From CAILUG01 sp038125665 (GTDB lineage: Bacteria; Pseudomonadota; Gammaproteobacteria; Pseudomonadales; Pseudohongiellaceae), in the NCBI GenBank assembly GCA_038125665.1, contig JAYPEI010000005.1, positions 1 through 64,000 of the forward strand: a DNA stretch of 64,000 nt. Direction: 5' to 3'. The position numbers and the translations under genes are program-made. Shown here in pieces: positions 1 to 9,074 of this stretch. The number at the start of each line of letters is the position of its first letter. The stretch's first letter is position 1. The notes under the pieces were generated by a model. The model did not search any database. It had not been told where the DNA came from and saw nothing but the letters and a program-made list of their open reading frames with translations.

Positions 1-189
1 TTGTTTCCGTAATGTGGAATCCTTTGAGTGCTGCCATCTTTCCAGCAAAGAAAAATATCTTCTGCTTTATAGCTAAGTTCAACAGCGCAAACATTGGCAA
101 CTATTCTATCTAGAAAACTATCTAATTTGACTGGGATATTATAGCAGAATTGAGCGTAATACGCTGTAAATAAAAGGTATTTAAAAAAG
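1..189. other. Left flank outside the island; possible partial minus-strand gene
   Basis: This is the stretch left of the island's left repeat, so it should be original chromosome. I see no complete gene. On the minus strand one frame stays open to the window edge and reads protein-like (ending DIFLCWKDGSTQRIPHYGN), but it has no obvious start codon. A competing frame opens at an ATG at position 94. A TATAAT-like hexamer lies on the minus strand near 135-140. Either the 5' part of a gene that leaves the window or a gene remnant is possible; I cannot choose. Confidence 0.25.
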
Positions 190-216
190 AGTTTGGTGGA
201 GGCGGGGGGATTTGAA
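190..216 (-). repeat. Distal attachment site: duplicate of the ssrA 3' end
   Basis: This 27-bp segment matches 18790-18816 with a single mismatch (T instead of G at 211). It copies the last bases of tmRNA, including the CCA end, but no other part of the gene is present here. That is the expected scar of site-specific insertion into ssrA and marks the far edge of the island. Confidence 0.85.
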
Positions 217-270
217 TTGGTGAACTAACGCCTTGAAATTAAAGTACAAAGTGAGTCTGAACGCATGGCA

Positions 271-294
271 GTACTACTACTGGTACTACTAAAA
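271..294 (+). repeat. Subterminal direct repeat, probable integrase arm site (left)
   Basis: The block has the pattern GTACTACTAC, two bases, GTACTACTAAAA. The same 24-bp block occurs at 18661-18684 with only the two middle bases differing, in the same orientation. Each copy holds two GTACTACT units 12 bp apart. Both copies lie just inside the island ends, which fits arm-type binding sites of the tyrosine integrase or its excisionase. Binding is inferred. Confidence 0.55.
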
Positions 295-327
295 CTAAAT
301 GTCAGCAGAGATTTTTAGAGGAATGGA

Positions 328-606
328 TCAGTGCCAAGAGCTAAAAATCGTATATGAGCCAATCGCAACAAATCCAAACCCTGCCACCAGCTGCAAATAG
401 CGCTCGTTGATGTATTCAGACACAAAACTCCCTGCCAACACTCCGATTGCGGAAGCTACAATCAAGGCAGCAGAGGCCGCTAAAAAAATCAGAATTTTTC
501 CTGTTTCCTTGTCAGTTGCAAAGAGCAGGGTGGCAATTTGTGTTTTGTCTCCTAGCTCAGCGATAAATACCGTCGCAAAAACCAGAACAAATGCCTGCAA
601 GTCCAT
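328..606 (-). CDS. Half-size UPF0016/GDT1 (MneA-like) cation exporter
   Basis: The 92-residue protein is a small membrane protein of the UPF0016 (TMEM165/GDT1) family, members of which export manganese or exchange calcium and manganese across membranes. The family signature E-x-G-D-K-T is present near residue 19 (ELGDKTQ), followed by two further hydrophobic segments. Many family members carry two copies of this unit in about 190 residues. Here there is one copy, so a dimer or a partner subunit would be needed. ATG at 606 is preferred over GTG at 612 because AGGAG sits about 9 nt upstream of the ATG. It lies just inside the island edge, apart from the czc cluster. Substrate is inferred from the family. 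Confidence 0.8.
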   Translation of the reverse strand: MDLQAFVLVFATVFIAELGDKTQIATLLFATDKETGKILIFLAASAALIVASAIGVLAGSFVSEYINERYLQLVAGFGFVAIGSYTIFSSWH

Positions 607-673
607 CTTCACTCACTCCTTCCATCAGCCAATCAAATATAGACATCATCGACCAGGTTCGTAATGAGCTGAA

Positions 674-2827
674 TCAAAGACTGAATCTAACGCTCAACTC
701 GTAGGATCTAGGGTCTCCAAATATCCATTGATTTGGCACATAGGGAGCCAGGACGTAATCATCCTCGTCAGAAAGGTTTCTTCCTCTTAGGGTGACAGTG
801 ACATCATCGCTGACAAACCAGTTTACGCTCGCATCAAACACCGTATACTCCGGCAGCACTTCAGAGTTGCCGTCATTGGCGAATCTAGAGTCCACATAGC
901 GAAACCCACCACCAATCTGCACATTTGGCATGACCGCCCAGTTAAGCCAAAGGTTGGCTGTTTGTTCAGGTACATTTCGTGGTGCGTTTCCTGCGAGAGA
1001 TACTCCACCTGAATAAAACTCGTCGAATTTGGCATCAATGATTGCGGTGTTGAAATCAACACTCAGGTTTTCACTGGGATTAAGCCGGATAGTAAATTCG
1101 AGGCCATCCGAACTTTGCTGACCTATCTGCTCAGTGATTGCCGAAGCGGGTCGACGCGTAAGGATGTCTTCTTTTTCGATGTCGAAGTACGCCAGGGTGT
1201 ATTCAGCTCTGCCATCTAGAAACTGCTGCTTAATGCCGATCTCATATTGGCGCCCAGTGGATAAGTCGAAGTTAGCATTCCCCGCGCTGATGGAAATCGG
1301 CGATGTGACAGGATCAGCGGCTGTGCTGGCCTGTGCATACAGGCTGAGAGATTCATTGGGTTGGTAGACCAATCCGGCACGCCAGGTAAATTCGGAAAAA
1401 CCTGTCGCGAAAGCGGACGCTGGATTTCCGCCGATTGCCAGATCAAATCGGTCAAAATCAATGTCATCGTATCGGGCACCCAGCACAAGGCTGAATTCAT
1501 CATTGATTTGCAAGGTGTCATCTACAAAGAGAGCAAATTGCCGCGTGTCCGTTTGGTAATCGAGTATCGTAGGAATCATGGCTTGCGGCAGTGATCCGGG
1601 GTCGAACCCGAATACTGGCACACTGTCGCCAACACCAAATCCGCCTGTTGAAAAATTGTTGAGGTAATTTAGTTCGATGTCATTGACCTCAGCGCCGATA
1701 CTGATGGCGTTGTCCAACCCCCCTAATTCAGATTCAATCAGAAAGTCGAATCGCGAACCGACTTGTTCTTCATCATGGATTATGCCGAGATAGAATGCTC
1801 GATTGATTTGGTTTGAGGAGGCATCGTAGGAATATTCTTCCAGGTTTTGCCATTCACGCCGAGCGTCGAGCAGATAGGTGTCACTGCGAAATGTCACGTT
1901 CGCTGCGAGATTCCATTCAATATGCACCCGCGACCAAGTGTCTTCATACTCTACTTTCCCGTCTCCAAAATTGTAATTGTTTTCTCGATGAGAACGGCTG
2001 GCTCCACCATTGATAAGAGGAGTTCCCCAGTAAGGCGCAGCATCTATATCTGCATAATCCAGACTGAAGCGCACACTAAAATCTTCATTTGGTTGATATA
2101 GCAATGAGCCTGCCCAGACATCTCTTTGCTCGTCTGCACGATCCACAAATCCATCTTCTTTCTGATGTGACCCATCCAGTCGAAAAGCCCACTCATCTGA
2201 AATCTCGGCGCCACCGCCCAGTGCAATTCGGCGCATACCGAAACTGCCTGCTGCCACGTTGCCTGAAAATTCGCTATCTCCGAACTCGGGTTTCTTCGGC
2301 ACGAAATTGATCGTTGAACCTAGTGCTCCGATTCCGTTGATAACCGAGCCAGCCCCACGTAAGACCTCCACCCGGTCAAGTGTCCAGGTGTCCGCTGGGA
2401 ATGTGACAGTGCCCGCAACGATATAGAGGCGAGTTCCATCATAGGTATACACGGTTGAGCCATGGCCATTAAATCCACGGGAAGAGATGGATGTGCCTCC
2501 ATTGCCGGGACTGGCGCTGGATGAAATGCCTGTTGTTCGGGTCACAGCCTCTAGCGCGCCATAGTCACCTTTGGTGGCGATTTCGTCACGGCTAATGATG
2601 TCCACGCTGGCTGGCAAATCAAAACTTGAAAGTCCCAAGCGGCTACCTGCACCATTTTCAGCATCGAGTCTTATAGCACCGACACCGCCCTGTCCTGTCA
2701 CCACAATCTCTTCTACAGACTGCTGAGCCTTAGAACTCTGGGCGAAAGCCACAATGGCAGTGCTCATTGCCAAGCGTGAAATCTTCTTTGTATAATAAAA
2801 GGCGACAGTTGAATTCCGAAAGGGCAT
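674..2827 (-). CDS. TonB-dependent outer-membrane receptor (siderophore-receptor type)
   Basis: This 717-residue protein should form a TonB-energised outer-membrane channel that imports a metal chelate or another scarce ligand. A signal peptide covers about residues 1-33 (cleavage after SKA). A TonB-box-like EEIVVTG follows, then a plug domain to about residue 185 with the VEVLRGAGS segment, and a long beta-barrel ending in an aromatic-rich strand (SYELSVRFSL). Architecture resembles FhuA/FecA-type siderophore receptors; the ligand cannot be read. I chose ATG at 2827 because GGAGAG lies just upstream, rather than the frame opening at 2899. It is divergent from a lipoprotein and a PepSY protein, a partner often found beside such receptors. 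A dyad overlaps its putative -10 box. Confidence 0.9.
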   Translation of the reverse strand: MPFRNSTVAFYYTKKISRLAMSTAIVAFAQSSKAQQSVEEIVVTGQGGVGAIRLDAENGAGSRLGLSSFDLPASVDIISRDEIATKGDYGALEAVTRTTGISSSASPGNGGTSISSRGFNGHGSTVYTYDGTRLYIVAGTVTFPADTWTLDRVEVLRGAGSVINGIGALGSTINFVPKKPEFGDSEFSGNVAAGSFGMRRIALGGGAEISDEWAFRLDGSHQKEDGFVDRADEQRDVWAGSLLYQPNEDFSVRFSLDYADIDAAPYWGTPLINGGASRSHRENNYNFGDGKVEYEDTWSRVHIEWNLAANVTFRSDTYLLDARREWQNLEEYSYDASSNQINRAFYLGIIHDEEQVGSRFDFLIESELGGLDNAISIGAEVNDIELNYLNNFSTGGFGVGDSVPVFGFDPGSLPQAMIPTILDYQTDTRQFALFVDDTLQINDEFSLVLGARYDDIDFDRFDLAIGGNPASAFATGFSEFTWRAGLVYQPNESLSLYAQASTAADPVTSPISISAGNANFDLSTGRQYEIGIKQQFLDGRAEYTLAYFDIEKEDILTRRPASAITEQIGQQSSDGLEFTIRLNPSENLSVDFNTAIIDAKFDEFYSGGVSLAGNAPRNVPEQTANLWLNWAVMPNVQIGGGFRYVDSRFANDGNSEVLPEYTVFDASVNWFVSDDVTVTLRGRNLSDEDDYVLAPYVPNQWIFGDPRSYELSVRFSL

Positions 2828-2901
2828 GAATTTCTCTCCAATTGAGCAAATAAAGATGAACGGGGCTCTGTGAATACGGACCAATTTTAGGCGTCGCAAT
2901 A

Positions 2902-2918
2902 GTAGTAATTATAGCTAC
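2902..2918 (-). promoter_or_regulatory. Probable receptor promoter -10 region overlapped by an imperfect dyad
   Basis: On the minus strand a perfect TATAAT (2908-2913) precedes the receptor gene. It lies inside an imperfect palindrome, GTAGTAATTATAGCTAC, with four perfect outer pairs. No good -35 is visible. The arrangement suggests an operator that covers the -10 box. No specific regulator can be named; it is not a good match to a Fur box. Confidence 0.35.
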
Positions 2919-3051
2919 AGAAGGACAGATTTGTTAGCGTTTTTAACGGTTATTTAACATTCTTGAGGGTGTAATTTTGACCAAATCCTCTGCATCTCTG
3001 ATAGTCTGCATGTCCAGTTATTCGTCCAATGTGCTACCCGGATCAACAATT

Positions 3052-3531
3052 ATGACTACATCGAATAATTCATCTCAATTTTGGGAAAATAGACTAGTTC
3101 TATCGTGTTGCTTGGTTCTATTAAGCGCTTGTTCGAGCGAAGAAGTGGAATGGATCGAAGTACCACTCGAGGAGAACGTTTTCTTCCAGCAAGAGCTAAC
3201 TCAGCGCTCAGATACGATCGAAATTCCCCTATTTGCTGGTGCTGATCTGGAGTACAAGCTGGGGATGAAATTGGGTAATGCTGTTTCCTATAACTGGAGC
3301 GCCGCTAACTTAGATTCGCCTGATGACCTGCTAATTGAATTCCACGGCCATACAATAAGAACGTCAGACGCGCCGGGTGATGTTATGTTTTACAAAATTC
3401 ATCGGACAGATTCAGGCTCAGGATATATGGTGGCCCCGTTTGATGGAATTCATGGCTGGTACTTCGATAATCAATCTAACAGCGACATCCTGATTACTCT
3501 GAACGTTTCCGGATTCTACGAGCTGCAGTGA
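3052..3531 (+). CDS. Putative lipoprotein; metal-locus 'anchor protein'-like periplasmic domain
   Basis: The predicted protein (about 159 residues from ATG 3052) has a short hydrophobic segment ending in the lipobox LLSAC, so it is probably a lipoprotein. The mature part is acidic and contains FHGHT, GYMVAPFDGIHGWYF and a C-terminal TLNVSGFY. From memory, very similar segments (HGWYW-type) occur in the 'transmembrane anchor protein' found beside RND metal-efflux genes; this was not checked by search. A TTG at 2977 with GAGG upstream is an alternative start, but it would place the lipobox unusually far from the N-terminus. It overlaps the following PepSY gene by 4 bp, so the two are probably translated together. 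Confidence 0.6.
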   Translation: MTTSNNSSQFWENRLVLSCCLVLLSACSSEEVEWIEVPLEENVFFQQELTQRSDTIEIPLFAGADLEYKLGMKLGNAVSYNWSAANLDSPDDLLIEFHGHTIRTSDAPGDVMFYKIHRTDSGSGYMVAPFDGIHGWYFDNQSNSDILITLNVSGFYELQ

Positions 3532-4985
3532 AACTAAAACCTGTATTGTTTTTCGTACATCGATGGCTCGGCATCGGTATGTGCCTTCTCTTTGCCCTCT
3601 GGTTCGCCAGCGGCATCGTCATGATGTATGTGGAATACCCAGAATTGACGGAAGAGGAGCGACTCACCAATCTTCTGTCAATAGACTTCGATGAAATACG
3701 AATAGCTCCCAGTCAAGTCTCGGCAATTGCAGAACGCACTGACAATTTTGCTGGACTGAAGCTAACGACAATTTTGGGTCGTCCTGCATACCAGATACAG
3801 TCTAACTCTGAAGGGCCCACAACAGTATTTGCTGATGATGGCTCGATTTTGAAGGGCTTGTCTGAAGCTCAGGCATTGACTGCTGCTCAACAAAGTGGTT
3901 TTTATCAATCAGGACTAAAATTGCAACATGACGGAATTCGAGACTACGACCAATGGACGCTGTCTTCCGGGCTTAATGCCAGCCGACCTTTACACAGGGT
4001 TAAACTCAACGATCCAGCGGGGACGGTTCTCTATGTGTCTGACAAGTCCGGTCAGATAGTCCGCGATACGAATAGGACTGAAATGTTGTGGAACTGGGTA
4101 GGATCGACAATTCATTGGATCTATCCCGCTCAGTTGCGCAAGAACACAAATCTCTGGATAGATGTCATCGTCTACCTTTCCTTAATCGGCATCTTCTCCG
4201 TATTAACTGGCGCTGTGATTGGCATCATGCGTTTGAGAATTAGCAAGCCCTACAAAGGAAAATACTTCAGCCCATATTCCGGCATGATGAAATGGCATCA
4301 TATTATGGGGCTGCTCTCAGTGGTTTTTGTCTCGACCTTTATATTCAGTGGTCTCATGTCGATGGGACCCTGGGGGGTATTTGAGTCTTCTATACCACAG
4401 TCATTGCAAATTGCTCGTTACCAAAATAGGGATGCAGTAGCAGTGAATGCCCTGCATGACGCGCGGGACCTGTCAGGGGCTGCAGGAGTGAAAGAAGTTC
4501 GCTGGCACAGCATCGCTGGCGAGCCTTATCTCGTAGTCTTGCGCTCTGATGTTAATAGATCAGTAAGGTTCAATGGGGAAAAAGATCGGGACCAATCTCT
4601 CACTTTATTGGCCACGCTCACCGGTGCGATTCCCTCCCTTCTCCCTGACCACAGATTGGAAGATTTGGAGATGATTCGTGAATACGATGACTACTATTAC
4701 TCACGGCACAATCGCTATCGACCATTGCCGGTTTATCGAGCGAAATTTAATGACCAGGAAGAAACCTGGTATCACATTGATTTAGTGACAGGGGAAATCG
4801 TCAATAGAGTTACTAGTGCAAATCGAATTGAACGTTGGATTTACAATGGCCTCCATAGCCTCGATTTTCAGTTGCTCATAAACAAAAGGCCACTTTGGGA
4901 TATTGTGGTGATCTTACTGAGCATTTGTGGCTTGGCTTTTTCAATTACCAGTATAGTTATAGCTTGGAGAAGGTTGAGTAATTGA
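3528..4985 (+). CDS. PepSY-associated transmembrane protein
   Basis: The 485-residue inner-membrane protein has four hydrophobic helices, at about residues 7-34, 208-235, 257-285 and 456-482. These flank two large periplasmic parts in the layout of the PepSY_TM family. A PepSY-like segment with VFADDGSILKGLS follows the first helix. Histidines lie in the first helix (VHRWLG) and at the start of the third (WHHIMG). Family members occur next to TonB receptors and some act in reductive iron release from siderophores; that role is inferred here. The start is GTG at 3528, inside the stop of the lipoprotein gene. Neighbours suggest joint work with the divergent receptor. Confidence 0.8.
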   Translation: MKLKPVLFFVHRWLGIGMCLLFALWFASGIVMMYVEYPELTEEERLTNLLSIDFDEIRIAPSQVSAIAERTDNFAGLKLTTILGRPAYQIQSNSEGPTTVFADDGSILKGLSEAQALTAAQQSGFYQSGLKLQHDGIRDYDQWTLSSGLNASRPLHRVKLNDPAGTVLYVSDKSGQIVRDTNRTEMLWNWVGSTIHWIYPAQLRKNTNLWIDVIVYLSLIGIFSVLTGAVIGIMRLRISKPYKGKYFSPYSGMMKWHHIMGLLSVVFVSTFIFSGLMSMGPWGVFESSIPQSLQIARYQNRDAVAVNALHDARDLSGAAGVKEVRWHSIAGEPYLVVLRSDVNRSVRFNGEKDRDQSLTLLATLTGAIPSLLPDHRLEDLEMIREYDDYYYSRHNRYRPLPVYRAKFNDQEETWYHIDLVTGEIVNRVTSANRIERWIYNGLHSLDFQLLINKRPLWDIVVILLSICGLAFSITSIVIAWRRLSN

Positions 4986-5048
4986 GGATTTTTTCTAGCT
5001 TAGTTTCAAGATGTCTAATGATGTTTTTGATGGTTGCGTGAACTATTT

Positions 5049-5927
5049 TTAGTCATCCCGACATTTTTCTTCAGGGAATTCAAATTCGATTGTTGTATGT
5101 GCGAATTTAAAGGATTCTAGTGTGCGGGCAATTTCGTTTTTCAATTTTAGTTGTTCAGCCACTGATGGAAGGCCGCTCAGCACCAAATGAGCCGTGTAAA
5201 CAGAAGAATCTCCATCCAGTGACCATGCATGCTCATGGTGGATCGATACTACATCCTCAATGGCCATAAGTTCTTTTCGTACGCGCTCAATCAGTCCTTT
5301 TTCGGGCGTTGCCTGGAGAAACAACTTGATTGCAAGGATCGTATTGCTTGCAACATTGACCAACACATAGAGAGTGAATCCCACTGCCAGTAAAGCGTCT
5401 AGCATGGGCAATTCAACAAACATCAATGTGATTGAAACAATCAGTACCGCAACCCACCCGAGCACATCCTCAAGCAAGTGCCAGTTCAATACTCTCTCAT
5501 TCAGTGTTTCTCCTGCGCTAAGTTTCCATGCGGCAAACCCGTTTACACAGACGCCTAGAATTGCGAGCATCAACATGCCTTCAACCTCAGGCATGACAGG
5601 GTCAGAAAGCCGAGGAATTGCCTGTGCCAGCACCCATGCTGAGCCAGCTATTAGGACCAGACCATTGATTAATGCGCCGAGCAATGAAAAACGTTTGTAT
5701 CCGTAGGTAAATGAACTATCTGCTCCTTTTTGTGCCATTCGACTCAGCACCCAAGCAGAGCCTATGGAGAGACTGTCCCCCAGGTCATGAACGGCATCGG
5801 CCATGATGGCAGTGCTGTTAGTAAGAATGCCGCCAACAATTTCGATTAGAGTAAAAGAAACATTGAGAACAAAGGCCCAACCTATTCTATTACTGCTCTG
5901 GCTATTGTGGTGAGTGTGATCGTGCAT
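5049..5927 (-). CDS. czcD: Cation diffusion facilitator (CzcD-like zinc/cadmium/cobalt exporter)
   Basis: This 292-residue CDF antiporter should export divalent metal ions from the cytoplasm. It has six transmembrane helices in the first 200 residues and a cytoplasmic C-terminal domain. The intramembrane metal site is visible as H-x3-D in helix 2 (VHDLGDS) and H-x3-D in helix 5 (HLLEDV), the HD/HD pattern linked to zinc and cadmium. A short His-rich N-terminus (MHDHTHH) is typical of CzcD. It starts 7 bp after the czcA stop, so it is the last gene of the efflux operon, feeding ions to the periplasm for the CzcCBA pump. Confidence 0.9.
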   Translation of the reverse strand: MHDHTHHNSQSSNRIGWAFVLNVSFTLIEIVGGILTNSTAIMADAVHDLGDSLSIGSAWVLSRMAQKGADSSFTYGYKRFSLLGALINGLVLIAGSAWVLAQAIPRLSDPVMPEVEGMLMLAILGVCVNGFAAWKLSAGETLNERVLNWHLLEDVLGWVAVLIVSITLMFVELPMLDALLAVGFTLYVLVNVASNTILAIKLFLQATPEKGLIERVRKELMAIEDVVSIHHEHAWSLDGDSSVYTAHLVLSGLPSVAEQLKLKNEIARTLESFKFAHTTIEFEFPEEKCRDD

Positions 5928-5934
5928 AAGTGAC

Positions 5935-8900
5935 CTAATTGCCTTTTAACACATGATTTTTATTGACGATTAAATAAAGTGCTGGAAGCAAAACAAGCGT
6001 CAGCAAAGTGTCTGAAATAACACCACCGATTATCACGGTTGCAAGCGGCCTTTGTACTTCTGCCCCTATGCCGGTATTCAGTGCCATGGGCACAAAGCCC
6101 AAACTTGCAACCAAAGCGGTCATTAGCACCGGACGCAAACGGATCAGAGCACCCTCGATGATAGCAGGGACCAACTCCCCGTTATCCTTCCAGAGCGCTT
6201 TGATAAAGGTCAACATAACCAGGCCGTTTAACACTGCGATTCCAGACAACGCGATGAACCCAACTCCCGCTGTAATTGACAAAGGCATACCGCGTATCCA
6301 GAGTGCCAATACTCCCCCTGTTAGAGATAGAGGTACGCCGGTAAAGATAATCAGGGAGTCTCGGATAGAGCCAAGAACGATGAGTAGTAGACCAAAGATC
6401 AATACGAGAGTGGCAGGTACAACAACCAATAGTCTCTGACTCGCGGATTCCAACTGCTCAAACGTGCCCCCATAATCGAGGTAGTAACCGATCGGTAAAT
6501 CGACTTGGTCATCAATCGCTGCTTGTACTTCTTCCACGAATGATCCCAAGTCACGATCTCTTACATTAGAGCTAACAACCACGCGGCGCTGCCCATTCTC
6601 GCGACTGATTCGGTTCGGTGAAGAGATTAATTCAGGCTCAACGACTTCTGAAAGAAGCACATAGCCTGCTTCGTTTGCAGATTCAGGAACAGGAATCGGT
6701 AGCCTTCCTATTCTATCTAGGTCTCCGCGCATGTTCTCTGGCAATCGAACCACGAGTGGAAAGCGTCGATCGCCTTCATAGATTTGTCCTACGGACTCAC
6801 CACCAATTGCTGTTCCGATTAGGTGTTGAGTATCCCTTACACTTAACCCGTAACGAGACAGGACTTCTCGTTTAGGATTGAAAGTTAACATTGGTAGCCC
6901 ATCAGTTTGTTCGATTCTCGCGTCAGAAGCCCCATCGATTGACTCAACAATCTCAAGAATCTCTTGTGCGGTCGTGCTGAGCTGATTGAGGTCCTCGCCA
7001 AAAACCATAATGCCTAAATCAGACCGTACACCTGAGATCAGCTCATTGAAGCGCATCTCGATTGGTTGCGTAACTTCGTAGATTTGTCCTGGCAGTTCTT
7101 CCAGAGTTGTTTCCCATTCTTCCAACAAGTCACTTTTCAGGCGCTGCGGATCTGGCCACTCGCTCCGGTCTTTGAGAATGACAAAAGTGTCAGAAATGCT
7201 AGGCGGCATGGGGTCAGATGCTATCTCCGGTGTTCCTATTCTGGAGAAAACGTCTTGAACTTCTGGAAATCCTAGAAGGCGACGCTCTAATACGTCCTGC
7301 ATCTCGATAGATTGTTGCAGGCTTGTTCCGGGCGGGCGCAGAGCCTGCACGGTTACATCTCCTTCATCTAATTGTGGGATAAATTCTGAACCCAATGTGC
7401 TGGCCAACCAACCAGCACTACCGACCAATGAAAGCGCAATAGTCACGACTGCCCAGCGAAATCTCAGCGAGGCACGCAGTACAGGTTCATATATCCACTC
7501 GGCCCCACGCATGATCGGATTTCTTGCCTCTGATATTTTGCCAGTAACGAATAGGGCAACAGCTGCGGGAACGAATGTCAGTGAGAGAATCATGGCAGAT
7601 AACAGAGCCATAATTACAGTAAGCGCCATGGGGTGAAACATTTTGCCTTCGACTCCGGTGAGAGAAAAAATCGGTATGTACACCAGAGTAATAATTGCCA
7701 CTCCAAACAAGCTGGGTCTAATAACCTCATTGGTAGCTTCGTAAACAACTTGTAGTCGTCGGTTCAGAGTCAATACGGTATTTCCGGCTGTCGCAAGGCC
7801 GAGCCTCCGAATGGAGTTCTCAACTATGATGACTGCACCATCTACGATGAGACCAAAATCTAGCGCACCGAGACTCATCAAATTTGCAGAGACACCAGCT
7901 TGAACCATGCCTGAGATAGTGGCGAGCATACTGATGGGAATAACGAGAGCCGTGATTAGTGCTGCGCGTATGTTCCCTAATAGGCCGAACAAGATAACAA
8001 TGACCAACAGCGAACCGATAACGAGGTTCTCCTGAACAGTGCCAATGGTATTTTCTACCAGTGTGGTTCTGTCATAGAGCGGCTCTGCAACAACACCATC
8101 CGGTAGTGAGGCATTAATTTCATCCAGTTTGGTGGCTACTGCTCTGGCAACTGTTCGCGAGTTTTCGCCCAGTAACATAAAGGCGGTTCCGATTACTGCT
8201 TCCTGGCCAGAGCGGGTACCTGCTCCAGTCCGTAAGTCTCTACCAATAGAAACCTCGGCGACGTCCTTGATTGTGACAGGAATACTGCTGCGGGACTCAA
8301 TGCTTACCTGTTCTATATCTTCAATGGAAGTCAATTGTCCCGGGGAGCGCACCATGAGTTGTTGGCCATTGCGTTCAATGTAGCCTGCTCCCTGATTGAT
8401 ATTGTTGTCCCACAAGGCAGAAGTGAGTGCAGGAAGTGTAATTCCCCAGCGCAACATCTTCGCGGGATCTGGTGTTACATGATATTGTTTTTCAAATCCT
8501 CCGCTGGTATTCACTTCGGTGACGCCATCCACCAGTATCAGTTGCCGCTTTACAACCCAATCCTGAAGTTCCCGAAGTGCAAATAGGTCATAAGGTTTGC
8601 CATTGGGCTGCAACGCGCCTTCATCTGCTCGCACGGTGTACATGAATATTTCGCCCAAACCCGATGAGATCGGACCCATTTCCGGCTCTAAACCCGGCGG
8701 CAGTTGACTCTTGATTGGGCCTAAGCGTGAGTTAATGAGGTTGCGGGCAAAGTAAATGTCAGTCCCATCTTCAAATACAACTGTGACTTGGGATAGACCA
8801 TAAGCGGAAAGTGAGCGGGTATAGGCTAGTTGTGGAAGCCCGGCCAATGCCGTTTCAATTGGGAAGGTTATACGCTGTTCAGATTCGAGCGGCGAGTAAC

Positions 8901-9063
8901 CTGGCGCCTCTGTGTTAATTTGTACCTGCACATTAGTGATGTCGGGCACGGCATCAATAGGTAAGTTTTGAAAATTCCATATTCCCAAAGCGCATATTGA
9001 TAGAACCGCCATCATCACGATCAGACGGCTCTTGATCATTTGTTTAATTATTCTTTCAAGCAT
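5935..9063 (-). CDS. czcA: Heavy-metal efflux RND pump, CzcA type
   Basis: The 1042-residue protein is the proton-driven inner-membrane pump of a tripartite efflux complex. The N-terminal helix is followed by the HME-family stretch PDITNVQVQINT. The fourth helix carries DFGLIVDGAVIIVEN, with both aspartates and the glutamate of the CzcA proton-relay motif. This divalent-metal signature (Co, Zn, Cd; HME1) differs from that of CusA copper/silver pumps. Length is normal and no break is seen. It sits between the adaptor gene (11-bp gap) and czcD (7-bp gap), so the order is outer-membrane factor, adaptor, pump, CDF. Metal range is inferred from the motif. Confidence 0.95.
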   Translation of the reverse strand: MLERIIKQMIKSRLIVMMAVLSICALGIWNFQNLPIDAVPDITNVQVQINTEAPGYSPLESEQRITFPIETALAGLPQLAYTRSLSAYGLSQVTVVFEDGTDIYFARNLINSRLGPIKSQLPPGLEPEMGPISSGLGEIFMYTVRADEGALQPNGKPYDLFALRELQDWVVKRQLILVDGVTEVNTSGGFEKQYHVTPDPAKMLRWGITLPALTSALWDNNINQGAGYIERNGQQLMVRSPGQLTSIEDIEQVSIESRSSIPVTIKDVAEVSIGRDLRTGAGTRSGQEAVIGTAFMLLGENSRTVARAVATKLDEINASLPDGVVAEPLYDRTTLVENTIGTVQENLVIGSLLVIVILFGLLGNIRAALITALVIPISMLATISGMVQAGVSANLMSLGALDFGLIVDGAVIIVENSIRRLGLATAGNTVLTLNRRLQVVYEATNEVIRPSLFGVAIITLVYIPIFSLTGVEGKMFHPMALTVIMALLSAMILSLTFVPAAVALFVTGKISEARNPIMRGAEWIYEPVLRASLRFRWAVVTIALSLVGSAGWLASTLGSEFIPQLDEGDVTVQALRPPGTSLQQSIEMQDVLERRLLGFPEVQDVFSRIGTPEIASDPMPPSISDTFVILKDRSEWPDPQRLKSDLLEEWETTLEELPGQIYEVTQPIEMRFNELISGVRSDLGIMVFGEDLNQLSTTAQEILEIVESIDGASDARIEQTDGLPMLTFNPKREVLSRYGLSVRDTQHLIGTAIGGESVGQIYEGDRRFPLVVRLPENMRGDLDRIGRLPIPVPESANEAGYVLLSEVVEPELISSPNRISRENGQRRVVVSSNVRDRDLGSFVEEVQAAIDDQVDLPIGYYLDYGGTFEQLESASQRLLVVVPATLVLIFGLLLIVLGSIRDSLIIFTGVPLSLTGGVLALWIRGMPLSITAGVGFIALSGIAVLNGLVMLTFIKALWKDNGELVPAIIEGALIRLRPVLMTALVASLGFVPMALNTGIGAEVQRPLATVIIGGVISDTLLTLVLLPALYLIVNKNHVLKGN

Positions 9064-9074
9064 GACGTTGCCTC

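Noticed and set aside
190..216. A second tmRNA gene at the left edge
   Set aside because: Only the last 27 bp of tmRNA are present; no tag frame or 5' part is found.
5374..5706. Antisense open frames inside czcD and czcA
   Set aside because: They lie opposite well-conserved coding sequence and show no family features.
5935..9063. CusA-type copper/silver pump
   Set aside because: The helix-4 motif DFGLIVDGAVIIVEN is the CzcA divalent-metal form.
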